NCBI GenBank assembly: GCA_900291925.1 | Contig: UWYS01000002.1 | Span: 620,001-684,000 of the forward strand | Reading direction: 5' to 3' | DNA: 64,000 nt | Origin: Thecaphora thlaspeos | Taxonomy: Eukaryota > Basidiomycota > Ustilaginomycetes > Urocystidales > Glomosporiaceae | Shown here: positions 20,553 through 31,220 of the stretch, one piece after another | Layout of the letters: every line of letters begins with the position of its first letter | How positions within the stretch are numbered: the stretch's first letter is position 1 | Translations under genes and position numbers: made by a program | The notes under the pieces: model-generated | Database searches by the model: none | Told to the model about the DNA's origin: nothing | The model's input: only the letters and a program-made list of their open reading frames with translations

Positions 20553-21913
20553 CGAACGGGGAGGCGGCTCGACAAGGGAAAAGATGGGAGAGCGGTCTCG
20601 GATAGTGGCCGAAAGTGAGCGACCGTTGTGCAGGGTGCTTGTGGGTTCGTTCCGGACCAAGCCGCTGGCGGGGTCGGTGTTGATGGACGGATGAAGCGAG
20701 CGTAAGCGAGACCTGGCGAAGGGTGGATACGATGCGACGAGTTCGAAGATCGTTCTGGCAGGTTCAGGGGCGAGAGCGTGGTCGGATTGGGAGGGAGGAT
20801 CGCACGGATGGGTGGTGGTGGCGATTGTAGGCAGCGAGAGGAGGGGAGAGGATGGGCGTGGGCTCGAAGAAGGTTAGAGTTCGAAGGACAGGCTGACGAG
20901 GCTCATAGGGCAAGTGAAGGCAAGGCAGGGGCAAGCAAGTAAGGTATTGGTTTTCCCCTAGAATTCCTTGCGTCTTTTTTCCTCCGCTCCGCAAAGAGAG
21001 GCGGGCCGCCGTCAGTCGTGCATACTTAGTTACAGCAGGCCAGCGGGACGCGTGCAGCTTCCCGAGAGGTGCGTCCCGGTGGAGCGGAAAGGTCGAATCT
21101 GTTGGCGATCGGCCGCATCGGATCTCAGCCCGATGCAAACGGACGGATCGGGCTGCGGTGAGTCGCCGACTCGCCGTGGGAGCTGCTACCACCAGGCCTA
21201 GACCACCTAGGCCTAGGCCTTACGGGTAGAAGCCTTCCGGAACGCCGAAGACGTCTCAAGAGCATCTCAGAGACTCAAGGCATGCTTGTGGGATTGCTGG
21301 GGACCGTCTAATGTACAAATAGAGGCACCTGGGCACCATCGTCGAGCTGGAATCAACAATCCTTGACATCTATCTTCTACAGAATCGACGTCTCGGCGGG
21401 GCAGAAGAGAGGCAGGCGACCTTTTCCGACGTTCCCCTTTGCTGAACGGTCACCACCCCCCACCACCACAGATCCGACCGCTCGCTCCATCGACCATCAT
21501 CTTATCCGTCACACCAAAGTACACTATCGTCTTATCGCCTCCTGTACCGGCATCAGTACCAGCGCGCCATCACCCAACGTAAGCTCGCAGAAGCAGCCTT
21601 CAAGGTCTCTTCGACTGGCCTCGCGATCTGGCCTGACCCTACCTCGGAACACCTACTGCCAGGGTGATACCCGCCCCGAGCAGTTGCTCGACAACCAGCC
21701 CTGCCGCATCGATTCCTTCTCTGTCTCAAAGCCCCAGCCGCCTCTCTCCATCCTCGCCGCACGTCTCCCTACCTTTGTCGCAAACCCCTCTACCCTCCGA
21801 TACCGCAAACTCTTCCTCCGCTGGTCTTGCCGCACACAGCGCCGCCGTGCTGCCCTTTGCTGCTTCGATAGCGCCGCACGCAGCAGTCATCGAGTGGGCC
21901 CGACTCACGCCCA
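20553..21913. promoter_or_regulatory. Divergent intergenic region, PRMT5 / SPT2
   Basis: 1.36 kb between divergent starts. An open frame covers 21363-21917 on the plus strand, but its composition is untypical for a protein and it runs into the SPT2 start in another frame, so I treat it as SPT2 5' UTR. At 21194-21220 there is a cluster of AGGCCT/CCTAGG inverted repeats, including the perfect palindrome CCTAGGCCTAGG at 21206-21217. Confidence 0.45.
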
Positions 21914-24007
21914 ATGAGCAGCTACCAGGAGCTCAAGCAGCTTGCCCTTAAAAGGAGCGAGGCCAATGCGGCAGAGCTAGCCAAAGAGCGCGAGGCGAGG
22001 GAGCGAGATGCGGCAGCTCGGCGGGCGGCGCTCGAGGCTAAGGAGAAGCAGCAGCGCGAGACGCAGCGGAAGCTGGTCATACAGAAGATGAAGATCCAGA
22101 AGGAGCAAGAGGCAAAGGAAAAGGCCAGGCAGGAGGCGAAGGCAAAAGCCGACGGTGACATTGTCGCCGAGGGGCCCCTCATGGGCAAAGCGGCCAGCGA
22201 TGCCATCAAGCGCAAGCTACTCGGCACCGGATCGAAGCAGGGCGGCCCGTCGTCTGCCCGCTCACAGCCTGTAAAGGCAAGATCCACAGGCTCGTCCGGC
22301 ACGGCACGCCTCCGGAAGTCCAAGGCAGAGGAAGACGACTTTGTCGGCAACCGGGCCGACCGCCTGATGGGGAAGGCATTCACTTCGAAACCCTCGGCGT
22401 CATCCTCGTCGTCCTCGTCGGCCCGGCGTCGTCCTCTGCCCTTGACGCGGGAGGAGAAGCAGCAGGCTAAGAGGGACCGGGAGTTTGGCTCACTTCCCAA
22501 GAGTAGCGCACTGTTGCGGACGGCGAGCTCGACGAGTGCGTCCGGCCGCGCTTTGCCCATGGCCGGCGGTGCCGCCAATGCCAGCAAGGCCGGGTCGAAC
22601 GCGCGGACGAAGCCGTCCTTCAGCAAGGGCCTCGTGGCTCTCGGCACGACGAAGCGCGATCAAAGAAGCATCGACGAGATCGAGCGAGACCTGCGGCGGC
22701 TCAAGGAGGGCAGGGCGGAGGCCACTGCGAAATCGCAGGCGGAACTCGACAAGGAGGCGGCGCTGTTGCGGAGGCAAAAGGCCATGGAGAACCGCCGGAG
22801 GACCGAACTCGAGGCTAGGGAGAAGGCCAAGATCAAGAGGGACAACAGCGGCGAAGAGGACATGTTTGGCTCGGGCGACGACGACTCCGCCGATGAGCGC
22901 AAGGCAGGCGGCAAAAAGGCGAGAGTAGCGGCTCCAGCAGCCGTCCCACCTTCCGTCAGCAGCCACAACGGCGCCGGTGCCAGCTCACCGAGCAAACCCG
23001 CGCGCGGGTCTGCGAGCTCCTCGACGATGCCTGCCGCCGCCATCCGCCAGAGGGATATCGTTCGCGATTCGCCACCAATTCCCAGGCTCGGCGGCATCAA
23101 CCCTGCCGACTTCCTGCCCGGCGCTCCGCTGCGACTAGAGGACAAGCAGCGCCTGGCCCAGGTTGCGCGGAACAAGGCGTCGGCATCCGAGGAGCGCCTG
23201 ACACCGTCCAAGCGCAGCCGGAGCCCCGCGGACAGCGCGGCGGGCGCCAAGAAGGCCAAGACGACGGCCAGGGACAGAGGTTCGGCCGCAGCGAGCTCGG
23301 CGCCTGCCAAGCGCGAGACGGAGCGCGACCGCTTCATCCGAGAGCAGCAGGAGAAGAAAGCGGCCAAGGCGCGAGGTGAAGGAGAGGCGGGGTCGCGTCC
23401 ATCCAACGGACGCCGCGCTCCAGATCGAAGGCCGCGTCGTTCGTCGTACGACAACGACGACGACGACGACGAAGGCGACAGCGAGGCAGACTCGTTCCTC
23501 GCGGACGAGGACGTCGACGAGTATGAGTCCGAGGGCGGCGGCGGGTCCAACTACCGAGACGAGATCTGGAAGATGTTTGGCAAGGACCGCAAGCAGTGAG
23601 TCGGCCTTCCGGTTCGCGATCCTGTGTTGTGCGCTCGTTGAACGACCGCTTACCATCGACATTTCGCCTCCACCCCTGCTTCCCTCCTCCCTCGCTGAAC
23701 AGATACGCGAGCCGCGTTGTCGACAGCGACGACGACATGGAAGCCGACGCATCGGCGGTGCTGCAGGAAGAGATGCGAAGGTGGGCAGAACCGCATGCTT
23801 TGGGGGTCACGAACCCTCTGGAACCCGAGGCGCAAGTGCCGAGACTGACGATCCCGACCGACCATCTTGATCTCCTTCATCATCCTCCCTCACAGCACCA
23901 GGCAGGCGCGCGAGGAAGACAAGCGAGAAGAGGAGCTCGAACGCAAGCGCGAACGAGAAAAGGCCCAGCGCAAGAAGGCTGCCGCCGCTGCCGCCTCTGG
24001 TCGCTAA
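21914..24007 (+). CDS. SPT2: SPT2-domain histone H3-H4 chaperone
   Basis: Exons 21914-23595, 23703-23780 and 23902-24007 give 621 aa. Spt2/Sin1 binds H3-H4 and helps recycle nucleosomes behind RNA polymerase II. The diagnostic part is C-terminal: an Asp/Glu run, IWKMFGKDRKQYASR, then VVDSDDDMEADASAVLQEEMRR and a charged helix (EEDKREEELERKREREKAQRKK). The N-terminus is a long Lys/Glu/Ala-rich helix (EAKEKQQRETQRKLVIQKMKIQKEQE) and the middle is Ser/Ala-rich with basic clusters. Splice phases agree at both junctions: phase 2 into TAC-GCG-AGC and phase 2 into CAG-GCG-CGC. The second donor is the weaker GTGGGC. The start at 21914 is the first Met of the conserved helix. It shares the upstream region with PRMT5, another histone-directed factor. 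Confidence 0.9.
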
Positions 24008-24587
24008 AACATCCCGACGTTAGGCCAACGAGCCACCGCACCCTGCAAATCTTTCACCTCGACATTCGACTCCCAAGAGCCATGAAGCATTGCCTCTTCG
24101 ATCTCGACCGATACAGTCGTCACGCTATCACCATTATTACCGCCTCTTACTCTAACATAGGATTCCATTTCCCCCAGCCCACCTCCCTAAATCGCATCAC
24201 AATTGTAGCATCAGTCTCCGGAGCGTGCTTGCGCCGCGCACACAAGGCTCCTGAATCCATATGTAACAACGCTAAGGCTTTGCCTGCTGCACGATGAGTC
24301 TTAAGGTGCCGTCGAAAGCTCCCCCACCATCGCCGCCTCTCCCGGGTCGAAAGCCGCCGTCTCTCTCGGCAGTGCTTCGTTCCCAGGGAAGGGACCCTTT
24401 CGCTCTCCGCCCCGTGATGCGTCGCATGATATCGGAGGTCGGCGTGCGCAAGAATGGGGTGGCTGTATGCGTGCTGGTGGGCCGTAGACGATGCCAGGAA
24501 GCCGGTAGTTCGAGAGGCGCTGGCTGGCGGGGACAGTGTCCCGCGCTCGGCCATAGCCCCGGCTTCGTTCCGTTCCGCCGTCGTCGA
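24008..24587. other. Convergent intergenic region SPT2 / NAA50
   Basis: 580 bp between two convergent stop codons. It should contain both 3' UTRs. The sequence is pyrimidine-rich near 24110-24190; I see no gene or structured RNA. Confidence 0.5.
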
Positions 24588-25391
24588 CTATGCGCTGAGC
24601 TCGAGGAGCCAGGCGCTGGCCGGCTGGATCCTGCGGTAGTAGTTTTCGATGGTCTGCGTGACCTTGAAGCCGAGCCTCTCGTAGAACGCCCTCGCCTCGT
24701 CGTTGCTGGTCTGGACGTGTAGATAGATGGCGGTAACCTTCTTGTCCACTTTGACGGGCTCCGGCTTGCTTTCCTTGCCGTTCTTGTCCTTCTTAGGGGC
24801 GGGTAGCGGGGCGTCCTTGTCGGTGAGCTGGACCGTGGTGCCTGGCGAAGCGACCTTGATGACGTGCTGGACGAGCGCCGTTGCTAGGCCGAGGCGGCGG
24901 TAGGGGGCGAGCACGCCTAGCGTCGCGATGTAGACGCGGACGCCGTCGCTGCCGTCCGCCTCGAAGCGGCAGCATACGTCGGCCACAGCAATATCGTTGA
25001 AGAGGCCTGTCGGTGGAGGGTGTAACGGGCTATGCTCGTGTCGGTCAGCAACCAGACGGGGTGCTGCCTAGCGGCAGCGACGACGACCCGGCAGCGACAT
25101 GCCGCACTCACCAAGCTTGCAGATGTCGGCGACGTCCGAATCAAGCACGTCCTTGTAGAAGCGCTCCGAGTAGCTGACGGGGAAGAGGACGCTGTTGAGC
25201 TTGCGCAGCTGGCCGAGGTTGTTGGGCGTGAGGTCGGCGACGACGACTCGCTTGGGAAGCAGCGTACGCACTGGCGCTGCCGCGCGAGGCTGATAGCTCA
25301 TGGGTGGTGTGGGCCAGCTTGTGGTGGCGGTGGCGGTGGAGGGATGGGACGAGGTCGAAGCGGTCGCCGCTGCTGGTGCCACTGCGGCCAT
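24588..25391 (-). CDS. NAA50: N-alpha-acetyltransferase Naa50-like (GNAT fold)
   Basis: Exons 25391-25112 and 25006-24588 (intron 105 nt) give 232 aa. Naa50 acetylates N-terminal Met before hydrophobic residues and associates with the NatA complex. Conserved blocks are DLTPNNLGQLRKLNSVLFPVSY, RFYKDVLDSD, LFNDIAVADVCCR, YIATLGVLAPYRRLGLATAL (acetyl-CoA loop RRLGLA) and IYLHVQTSNDEARAFYERLGF, ending NYYRRIQPASAWLLE. Against the roughly 160-170 aa family it has an Ala/Ser/Thr-rich N-terminal extension of about 40 residues and a Lys/Pro-rich insertion of about 25 residues (DKDAPLPAPKKDKNGKESKP) just before the IYLHV strand. The intron falls between KLG and LFND, and removing it restores the family's unbroken strand. 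It is divergent from F-box gene A. Confidence 0.93.
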
Positions 25392-26265
25392 GGTATGACG
25401 TTGGAAGGGAAGGGGGCTCAGAAGGCGCTGGAGCTGGGAGCGAGGTGCAGGGAGGTAGTGTGGGGGCGGCGTGGTGAGCAAGTCGAGAGTGTATGCGCTG
25501 TGGTGATGGTAAGAAACGAGAAGCAGAAATATGGTGGTGGGGGTTGTCGCTTGACGAGAAGGGTCCGCCTGCAAAGAGAGTCAGTTGGAAAAGGCAAGCA
25601 GCGCCGCCCGGGCCCGGCGCGTGCGTGCGCAACGAGCGCGAGGCGCGCCAAGTGTGAGTTTAAGCTGCGTGCTCAGCCCGCCCAGCCCGCCCAGCCCGTT
25701 CGCGCCGCCACCTTTTTCCCGCCACTCTCGAAGCACAGGACAGGCAGCAGCGTCAGCCCGGCCAGGCAGTCCCTCTTGTTCAGCTGGCCAGACGGGCTTT
25801 CCGCGAAAGAGCGGCCCGAGCGCTCCGGTGCGGCTGGAAAGGCGCAGGAAAAGTCGAGCTCGGCTTGCTTGCAGGCGCACCGAGCGCCGCCGCAGAGAGT
25901 AGGGTGGCGACACGACACGCGGGCCTTTCTTTGGTTGCCCCTCGCCTCGATTCCTCCTTCTCTTCCCCCCACCACGAATACCACCACCCACTTGACCGCC
26001 CTCCCTCCCTTGGTCACGCACAGCGATTTTTCGGGCAAGCTACATAGCATATATCCCCCTCCAAATAGTCGAACTCCTGCTCGGCTGCTTTTCCATCCTT
26101 GTTCCCTTTTCCCCTCCTTTTCCCCCTCCTTCACAGATCGGGTCGACCTGCCTCCTCTCCCTTCTCGCCCCTCGTCCACTCCTCGCCTCGCCTCTACCGG
26201 GAGACGCGCTGGCCGGCGCTCGATGCCCTCCAGCGGCGGTCCGCCCAGTGGCTCCTCACGCAAAT
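25392..26265. promoter_or_regulatory. Divergent promoter region, NAA50 / F-box gene A
   Basis: 874 bp between divergent starts. It contains a short tandem repeat of CCCAGCCCG (three units, about 25674-25701), long C/T-rich tracts near 25950-26180 on the plus strand, typical of fungal 5' UTR/core promoters, and no convincing gene. A plus-strand open frame covering 25032-26381 is stop-poor only because of the composition. Confidence 0.45.
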
Positions 26266-29200
26266 ATGGTCTTCATTCCGATCGAGGTGCTCGTCAGGCT
26301 CGAAATGCTCCACGGGGAGGCCTATCTCACGTCGAACGAGGACATTACGTCACCTCCGCGCTCGTTCGATCTGGTCGATGAGGCCCACATCGAGCAGCCG
26401 GAGCCGGCACACGCCTCGACCTCCGCTTCTGCTCTGTCCGCGAGCGACGACGGCCGCCGAGAAAAAATGAGCGACGGCGGCCTCGCCCGCATGCTCACGA
26501 TCCCCACCGAGATCATCCTTGAGATCTGGTGCTCGCTAAACACCTTCAGCCTCGATACCTTTTCCCGCGTCTGCAAGGCTTTCCGAGGTGATTCTAGGCC
26601 GTCGTCATCACGGGCCCTGCGCCGTCGCTGCATACGCAGATCGCTCTCCGCACAGCCCTGCTCTGCGACTGACAAGCCCCTCTGCCTCCTCTTTCGCCCC
26701 TCGTCCCTTGGCTGGACCATCGACGGCGAGCAGCCTTCTCAAGGACTCCCTACTTCATCGCAGAGTACTTCCTTCGCAATCACCACCCTCACTCGATCTT
26801 CCACGCCATCTGCTTTCCCCACATCTTCACGGTTGAGGTCTTCGAGCACCTCATCAAGAGAGGCGCGCCGCTGCCTCGAAGCCTCGTCCAAGAGCTGGGA
26901 CGATCGCACTTCGGCGACGGCACGTTTGATGACCGCTATGGCCGCGTCCACTACCATGGCTCTTGGGGCTCGCGCCTGTCCTTCGGCGCCTGCCTCGCCG
27001 TAATGAGACAGGGAGAGGCTCTCGTAAGTCTTGCTGGCCCAAACTCATCCGCCAGCATGTACTGACTATATAGTCCTGCTGACGCGGCCTCTTCTCCTCT
27101 CGCCTCGCTTCGGCGTGTCCCTTTGGGCGGCCACTTCGGCCGAACAGTACGGCGGAAAGGTCCAGTTTGAGCGCTCCAAGTCGGACGAGGACCAGGTCGC
27201 GCGCTGCATGTCCGGAGCTATGTACACAGCGTGGACGAGTGACACTCCGCAGGGGCTTCGCGACGTCTTCGAACAGGGCAATTACCTTCCGCTGCCCGAC
27301 CACATCGGCGTCGGTCGCAGTAAGCACTTCTTCTCGCGCATCCTGGCGCGATACCCGGACATCGTACCCCTTGCGCTGGAAAATAGCGGATGGCAGCCGT
27401 CGGCGGCGGAGCGACGCTCAGCCTGCCGTCAGATCCTGCTGTGCGAGAAGCTGTACGTCGACGACTTCCGCGACAAAATGCTCGAAAAGGTCGAGCAGCT
27501 CTCTCGGCAGCCGGGCTTCGCGATCACCCCTATTCTCGCGTCCGAGGTGCTCAACAGCGTGCTCGAAGCCGCCCTGAATCAGACCGCCGTCGCCCTCGAA
27601 GTGCAAGGGTTTCAGCAGCAGACCCAGATACCCGACGGGTACCACGTGCTGCTGCAGCTTGACCAGAAGGGTTCGCTGGCGTTTAGCCTCGGCGCGGTCG
27701 TCGCCGCCGTCATGGGCAAGGCTTGGAAAGCTGAATGGCCGGGCGAGTCTTTCAAGGTGTTGCAGAAGATCGCCACAGACTTCCCCGCCCTCGGCGAAAC
27801 CATGTCGACCCCGGTCCTGCTATCGCTCTGCCGCTACCTGCAGACGCCCGGCAGGACCTCCGCGGTCGACATGGCCAAGGAGCTGCAACGCGTCAAGGTC
27901 GACGACTCCGCGCTTGCCAACGTGCTGCTCTCGACCAAGATCTCCAACGCCGCCCTCGTCTTTGACGCCATTCAGGCGAAGCTGCCAGAGTTCGACCAGG
28001 GAGCCTTTGTCCACAAGATCTTGCCCAAGGTTCTCTGCCAGCCCTTCCGGGGCGGCATCCTTGAGGTCCTGAAGGACAAGGTGCCGGACTTTGTGGCGGT
28101 GCTCGAGGAGGCGCTGATGGCGCAAGGTGACGATCACCCCTATACCGCCCTTGTACCCCTTCTGTTCAAAGTCGAGCGTGGCATCTGACTCATCCTTCCC
28201 CCACGTTTGACGTTGTTTCTGCTCACCGCTGGGCGTCGGCCCGCAGACTTTTACTTCCAGGACCTGAGCACGGCCTCGCACTATCCCCAGCTGCGCTGCC
28301 AGCTGTTCAAGCACGGTCCTCTCACATCCGTACCTCCGGCCGCTGCTAGCCAAGCCTCAGTAACCCGCAGCATCGTCTCGTTCGAGGCACCGTCGAGCCG
28401 CATCGAGAGCCCCGGCTGGAAGGGTCGAAGGCGCTTGGACTATTACGAGTCCTTCTTCACGGATTTCTGGAAGCTGAACGGTCGAACCGCCCCCGGATGC
28501 GACGGCAAGGGCAACCACGCAGGAGAGAGGCTGATCAAGGGACCTGATCTCTTCGGTCTGGCTCCTGCGCTTCCTAACACAGACATGCAGCTGGCGGGCA
28601 CCGCCGTGGAGCCTGTTGCTGCGCTCAGGTACGAAGACCTCTCGAAAGAGTCGTTTTACTCGACCAGGGGCGCGGACGGCTACGGTTTCCCCTTCGAGAA
28701 GCGCCACGTTGCCATCCCCTTCAACTTTGATAACATCCAGGCGGTCGAGTGCGCCAAGATCCTCCCTCGCGCCTCGCCAGCTTCGAGTCTCCTCCTCTCG
28801 CACGCACTCATAAACGACTCGAGCGATTCCCTTCTAACGAAGCTTCTCACCGCCATGAAGCCGCTGTCGTTCGACCTAGGTCACTGGAAGCTGCTCGGAT
28901 GGCTCGGACGAGAGCCACCTCTCCTGATGTCGGAGGCCATCGCTTTCGGCGCTCCATTCTCGGCCGACGGCTCTTACAGGGAGACGCCCCTCTACGACAT
29001 GCAAGTCCTAAATGCCAAGCGCAAGGTGACCGCGGCAGAGAAGAAGGCGGCACTGCAGCAAGCCGAGGTCGAAGCCACCGGTAAGCATCTCGCGGGCCAA
29101 GGTCGATGTTTTGGCCTTTAGCCGGTGTAGGTCCACTCTTGCGGCAGGCAGGAAATGGACGCTTACAGCCCTGCATACCTCTTGTCTGTCCGGATCGTGC

Positions 29201-30190
29201 TGCTACCGAGCGCAGTTACCGGCCGAGTCGAGTCCAAGAGCAGCATGCCGCCAAGGTTCAACGCCCAGCGAAATAGGAGAAATCAGGAGGCCGACCTGGC
29301 CAAGGCTAGTTCGGGAGCGATGAGCTGGAGCGCACCCTTCACGTGCATGGAAGGCGGAGCGCACTTCGCAGCGGGCTTCAGGCAGACGGAGGATCAGGAA
29401 GAGGTCCACATCGGCGTCGGCTTCGGAAAGGTGCGTGCCGCGGCGTCTTTGCCAAGATCTAAGCAGCGTTATGGCTTCAAGGACTGACATTTCTCGACTG
29501 CCACTGGCCTTACATACGCCGCCTCATCGCCAATCCACTTCGAGATAGTACAGCGTCTTCCTCACTGAGGCCGAGGCCCGACGCCGCCTGAAGAGCATCA
29601 CCGAGTGGATCGATCATCTTCAGGGGCTCCTCAATATCGAGAGGAGACTCTATACGCTCGAGAAGCACGTCAGCGAGGTGAAGCAGCACGGCCACTCGAT
29701 CCAGAAGACGTCATTCGTAAAAGCACTGGAGCGCAAGTCGGCGGGATCATCGCTGCCCATGATCCGAGCCGCGCAGCGCGCCCTGCGACAGGCGGTCGAG
29801 CGGTTCGAAAAGCGTGAGCTGGCCAAGCGGGCCGACAGAGGCGATCGCAGGGCGGAACTGAAGATGGAGCTCGACGCCTTGCGCGACGAAATTGCCAAGC
29901 ATGGCGAGCAGATGCCCGATCCGGGCACCGATGACCCGCCATCGAGTCCTTCCAAGCGCCGCTGCATCACGGAGGCAAAATGTCGAAGGGTATCCAAGAG
30001 GGTGCGGATGGCCGAGGACGACAAGTATGACGACAGTGCCGACGAGACCTTCGATATCGGAAAGTGGACCTCGAAGGAAAAGGACTGGAAGGGTGCAAAG
30101 GCCTCGCGAGCGGTCGGAAGGGATGAGGAAGACGAAGGCAGCGACGAGAGCACCGACAGCGACGCGTCCGACGGCGATGACGACGCGTAG
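26266..30190 (+). CDS. F-box protein A, upstream copy of a tandem paralogous pair (family unrecognised)
   Basis: Predicted exons 26266-26587, 26734-27023, 27148-28126, 28247-29080, 29216-29430 and 29549-30190 encode 1093 aa. An F-box lies at about residues 75-106 (LTIPTEIILEIWCSL, FSRVCKAFR), suggesting an SCF substrate adaptor that binds Skp1. The first intron falls directly after it. Beyond it I recognise no known domain: helical blocks with YFLRNHHPHSIFHAICFP, SFKVLQKIATDFPALGETM and LCQPFRGG, then FWKLNGR, ASPASSLLLSHALIN and FDLGHWKLLGWLG, then a coiled-coil-like segment (LLNIERRLYTLEKH), a basic cluster (KRRCITEAKCRRVSKR) that may be a nuclear localisation signal, and an acidic tail ending DASDGDDDA. 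The downstream neighbour at 31221 is its paralogue. The ATG at 26266 is the first in frame; MSDGGLARM further in is an alternative. Exon joins were set by matching the two copies. Confidence 0.82.
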
Positions 30191-31220
30191 TGATATCTCC
30201 CATTCTCTATCGAGACCCTGGCCGCGATACCGAGCACCAGCACAACGGCGACGGAATATATCTCCTGTGACGGCACGCATGCGATGCTGTCTCTCACAGA
30301 TATCAAAGCATCAGCAAATCGACCCGCCGGTAGCATACGCAGACGAAGATGGGGACAGGGGCAACGAGGGACTGCGATAGCGCATGGTAGCAGCGCCCCA
30401 ATGGCGCTCAGCGACTACATCCGGCACGGCATCTTTAAGGTTCACGATACGCACGACGGGCTTCATCGGTAGCAAAGGGGTCCTCAGATATGTACAACAG
30501 CAAAGAGGCAAGCCACTCCGGCCCTCATCCGATCGCTTCTGCAATTGTAGCCTACCAATTCCGCTTCCGAGGAGGAGAGAAAGGCGACGAGAAAAGAGAG
30601 GCGGGCTGCTGGCCATCGAGTGAGAGATAGAAGCTTGCCGACTGCAGAGGTCCTCTCTGAGGCCATGACGAGCACGACGGCCAAGCTTTCCTGGAGTCGG
30701 TCTGACAGGGCAGCACTGAGAAAAGGGGGGCTGCCCTTCCTTGGCTTGTGCTCTTGGCCGTGTTTAAGCCTGCTATGCCACCTGGCCAATTAGCGCAAGC
30801 TAGAGGGAGGGAAGAGGTCAGGGCCAGGTGCGGACGCGACGTTGAAAGGAGGGTCAGGCCAGGCTAGGCCTAGTCGGCCCGTCCAGCGGAGGGTACAAGA
30901 GCTGGCCACGCTACGCTCGACGGCTGCGCAGTGAGGAAAGGGGAGGGGGGGGGGGAAGGGGCGGCTGACTCAGCTTGCGAAGCGGACGGAAGCGTCCGAA
31001 GCGAGCGGAAACGGTGCAAGACGGTGGCACGCCGGATGGGCAGGCGAGCTGCCTCTCTCCCTCTTTGCGGCGGCACCGCAGACTTTCTCCTCCTCTTCCC
31101 GCCACCACCACCAGCATCGTCTCTTTCGCCACACTTCAATCCGTTCTTCTCATCCACCGCCCTTACGCACACAACGTCAGACAGAGCAGAGTGAGGCACT
31201 CTCGACTCTACAGCACCCAG
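30191..31220. promoter_or_regulatory. Intergenic region between the two F-box paralogues
   Basis: 1.03 kb with no supportable gene. It should hold the 3' UTR of copy A and the promoter of copy B. Visible features are a GGCCAGGCTAGGC element at 30857-30869 next to a CTAGGCCTAG palindrome, and a G-rich run at about 30940-30955. I see no terminal inverted repeats or transposon genes that would explain the duplication. Confidence 0.5.

Noticed and set aside
20553..20660. Longer PRMT5 N-terminus
   Set aside because: The upstream frame starts with TTG, not ATG; the first ATG is at 20552.
21363..21917. 184-codon open frame immediately upstream of SPT2
   Set aside because: Not protein-like, and it overlaps the SPT2 ATG by a few bases in a different frame; better explained as a C/T-rich 5' UTR.
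25032..26381. Plus-strand open frame of about 449 codons across NAA50 and the F-box A start
   Set aside because: It overlaps NAA50 exons in antisense and F-box A in another frame, and the sequence is Arg/Pro/Ser low complexity.
30191..31220. Transposon responsible for the F-box duplication
   Set aside because: No terminal inverted repeats, target-site duplication or transposase/reverse transcriptase frame is visible between or beside the copies.
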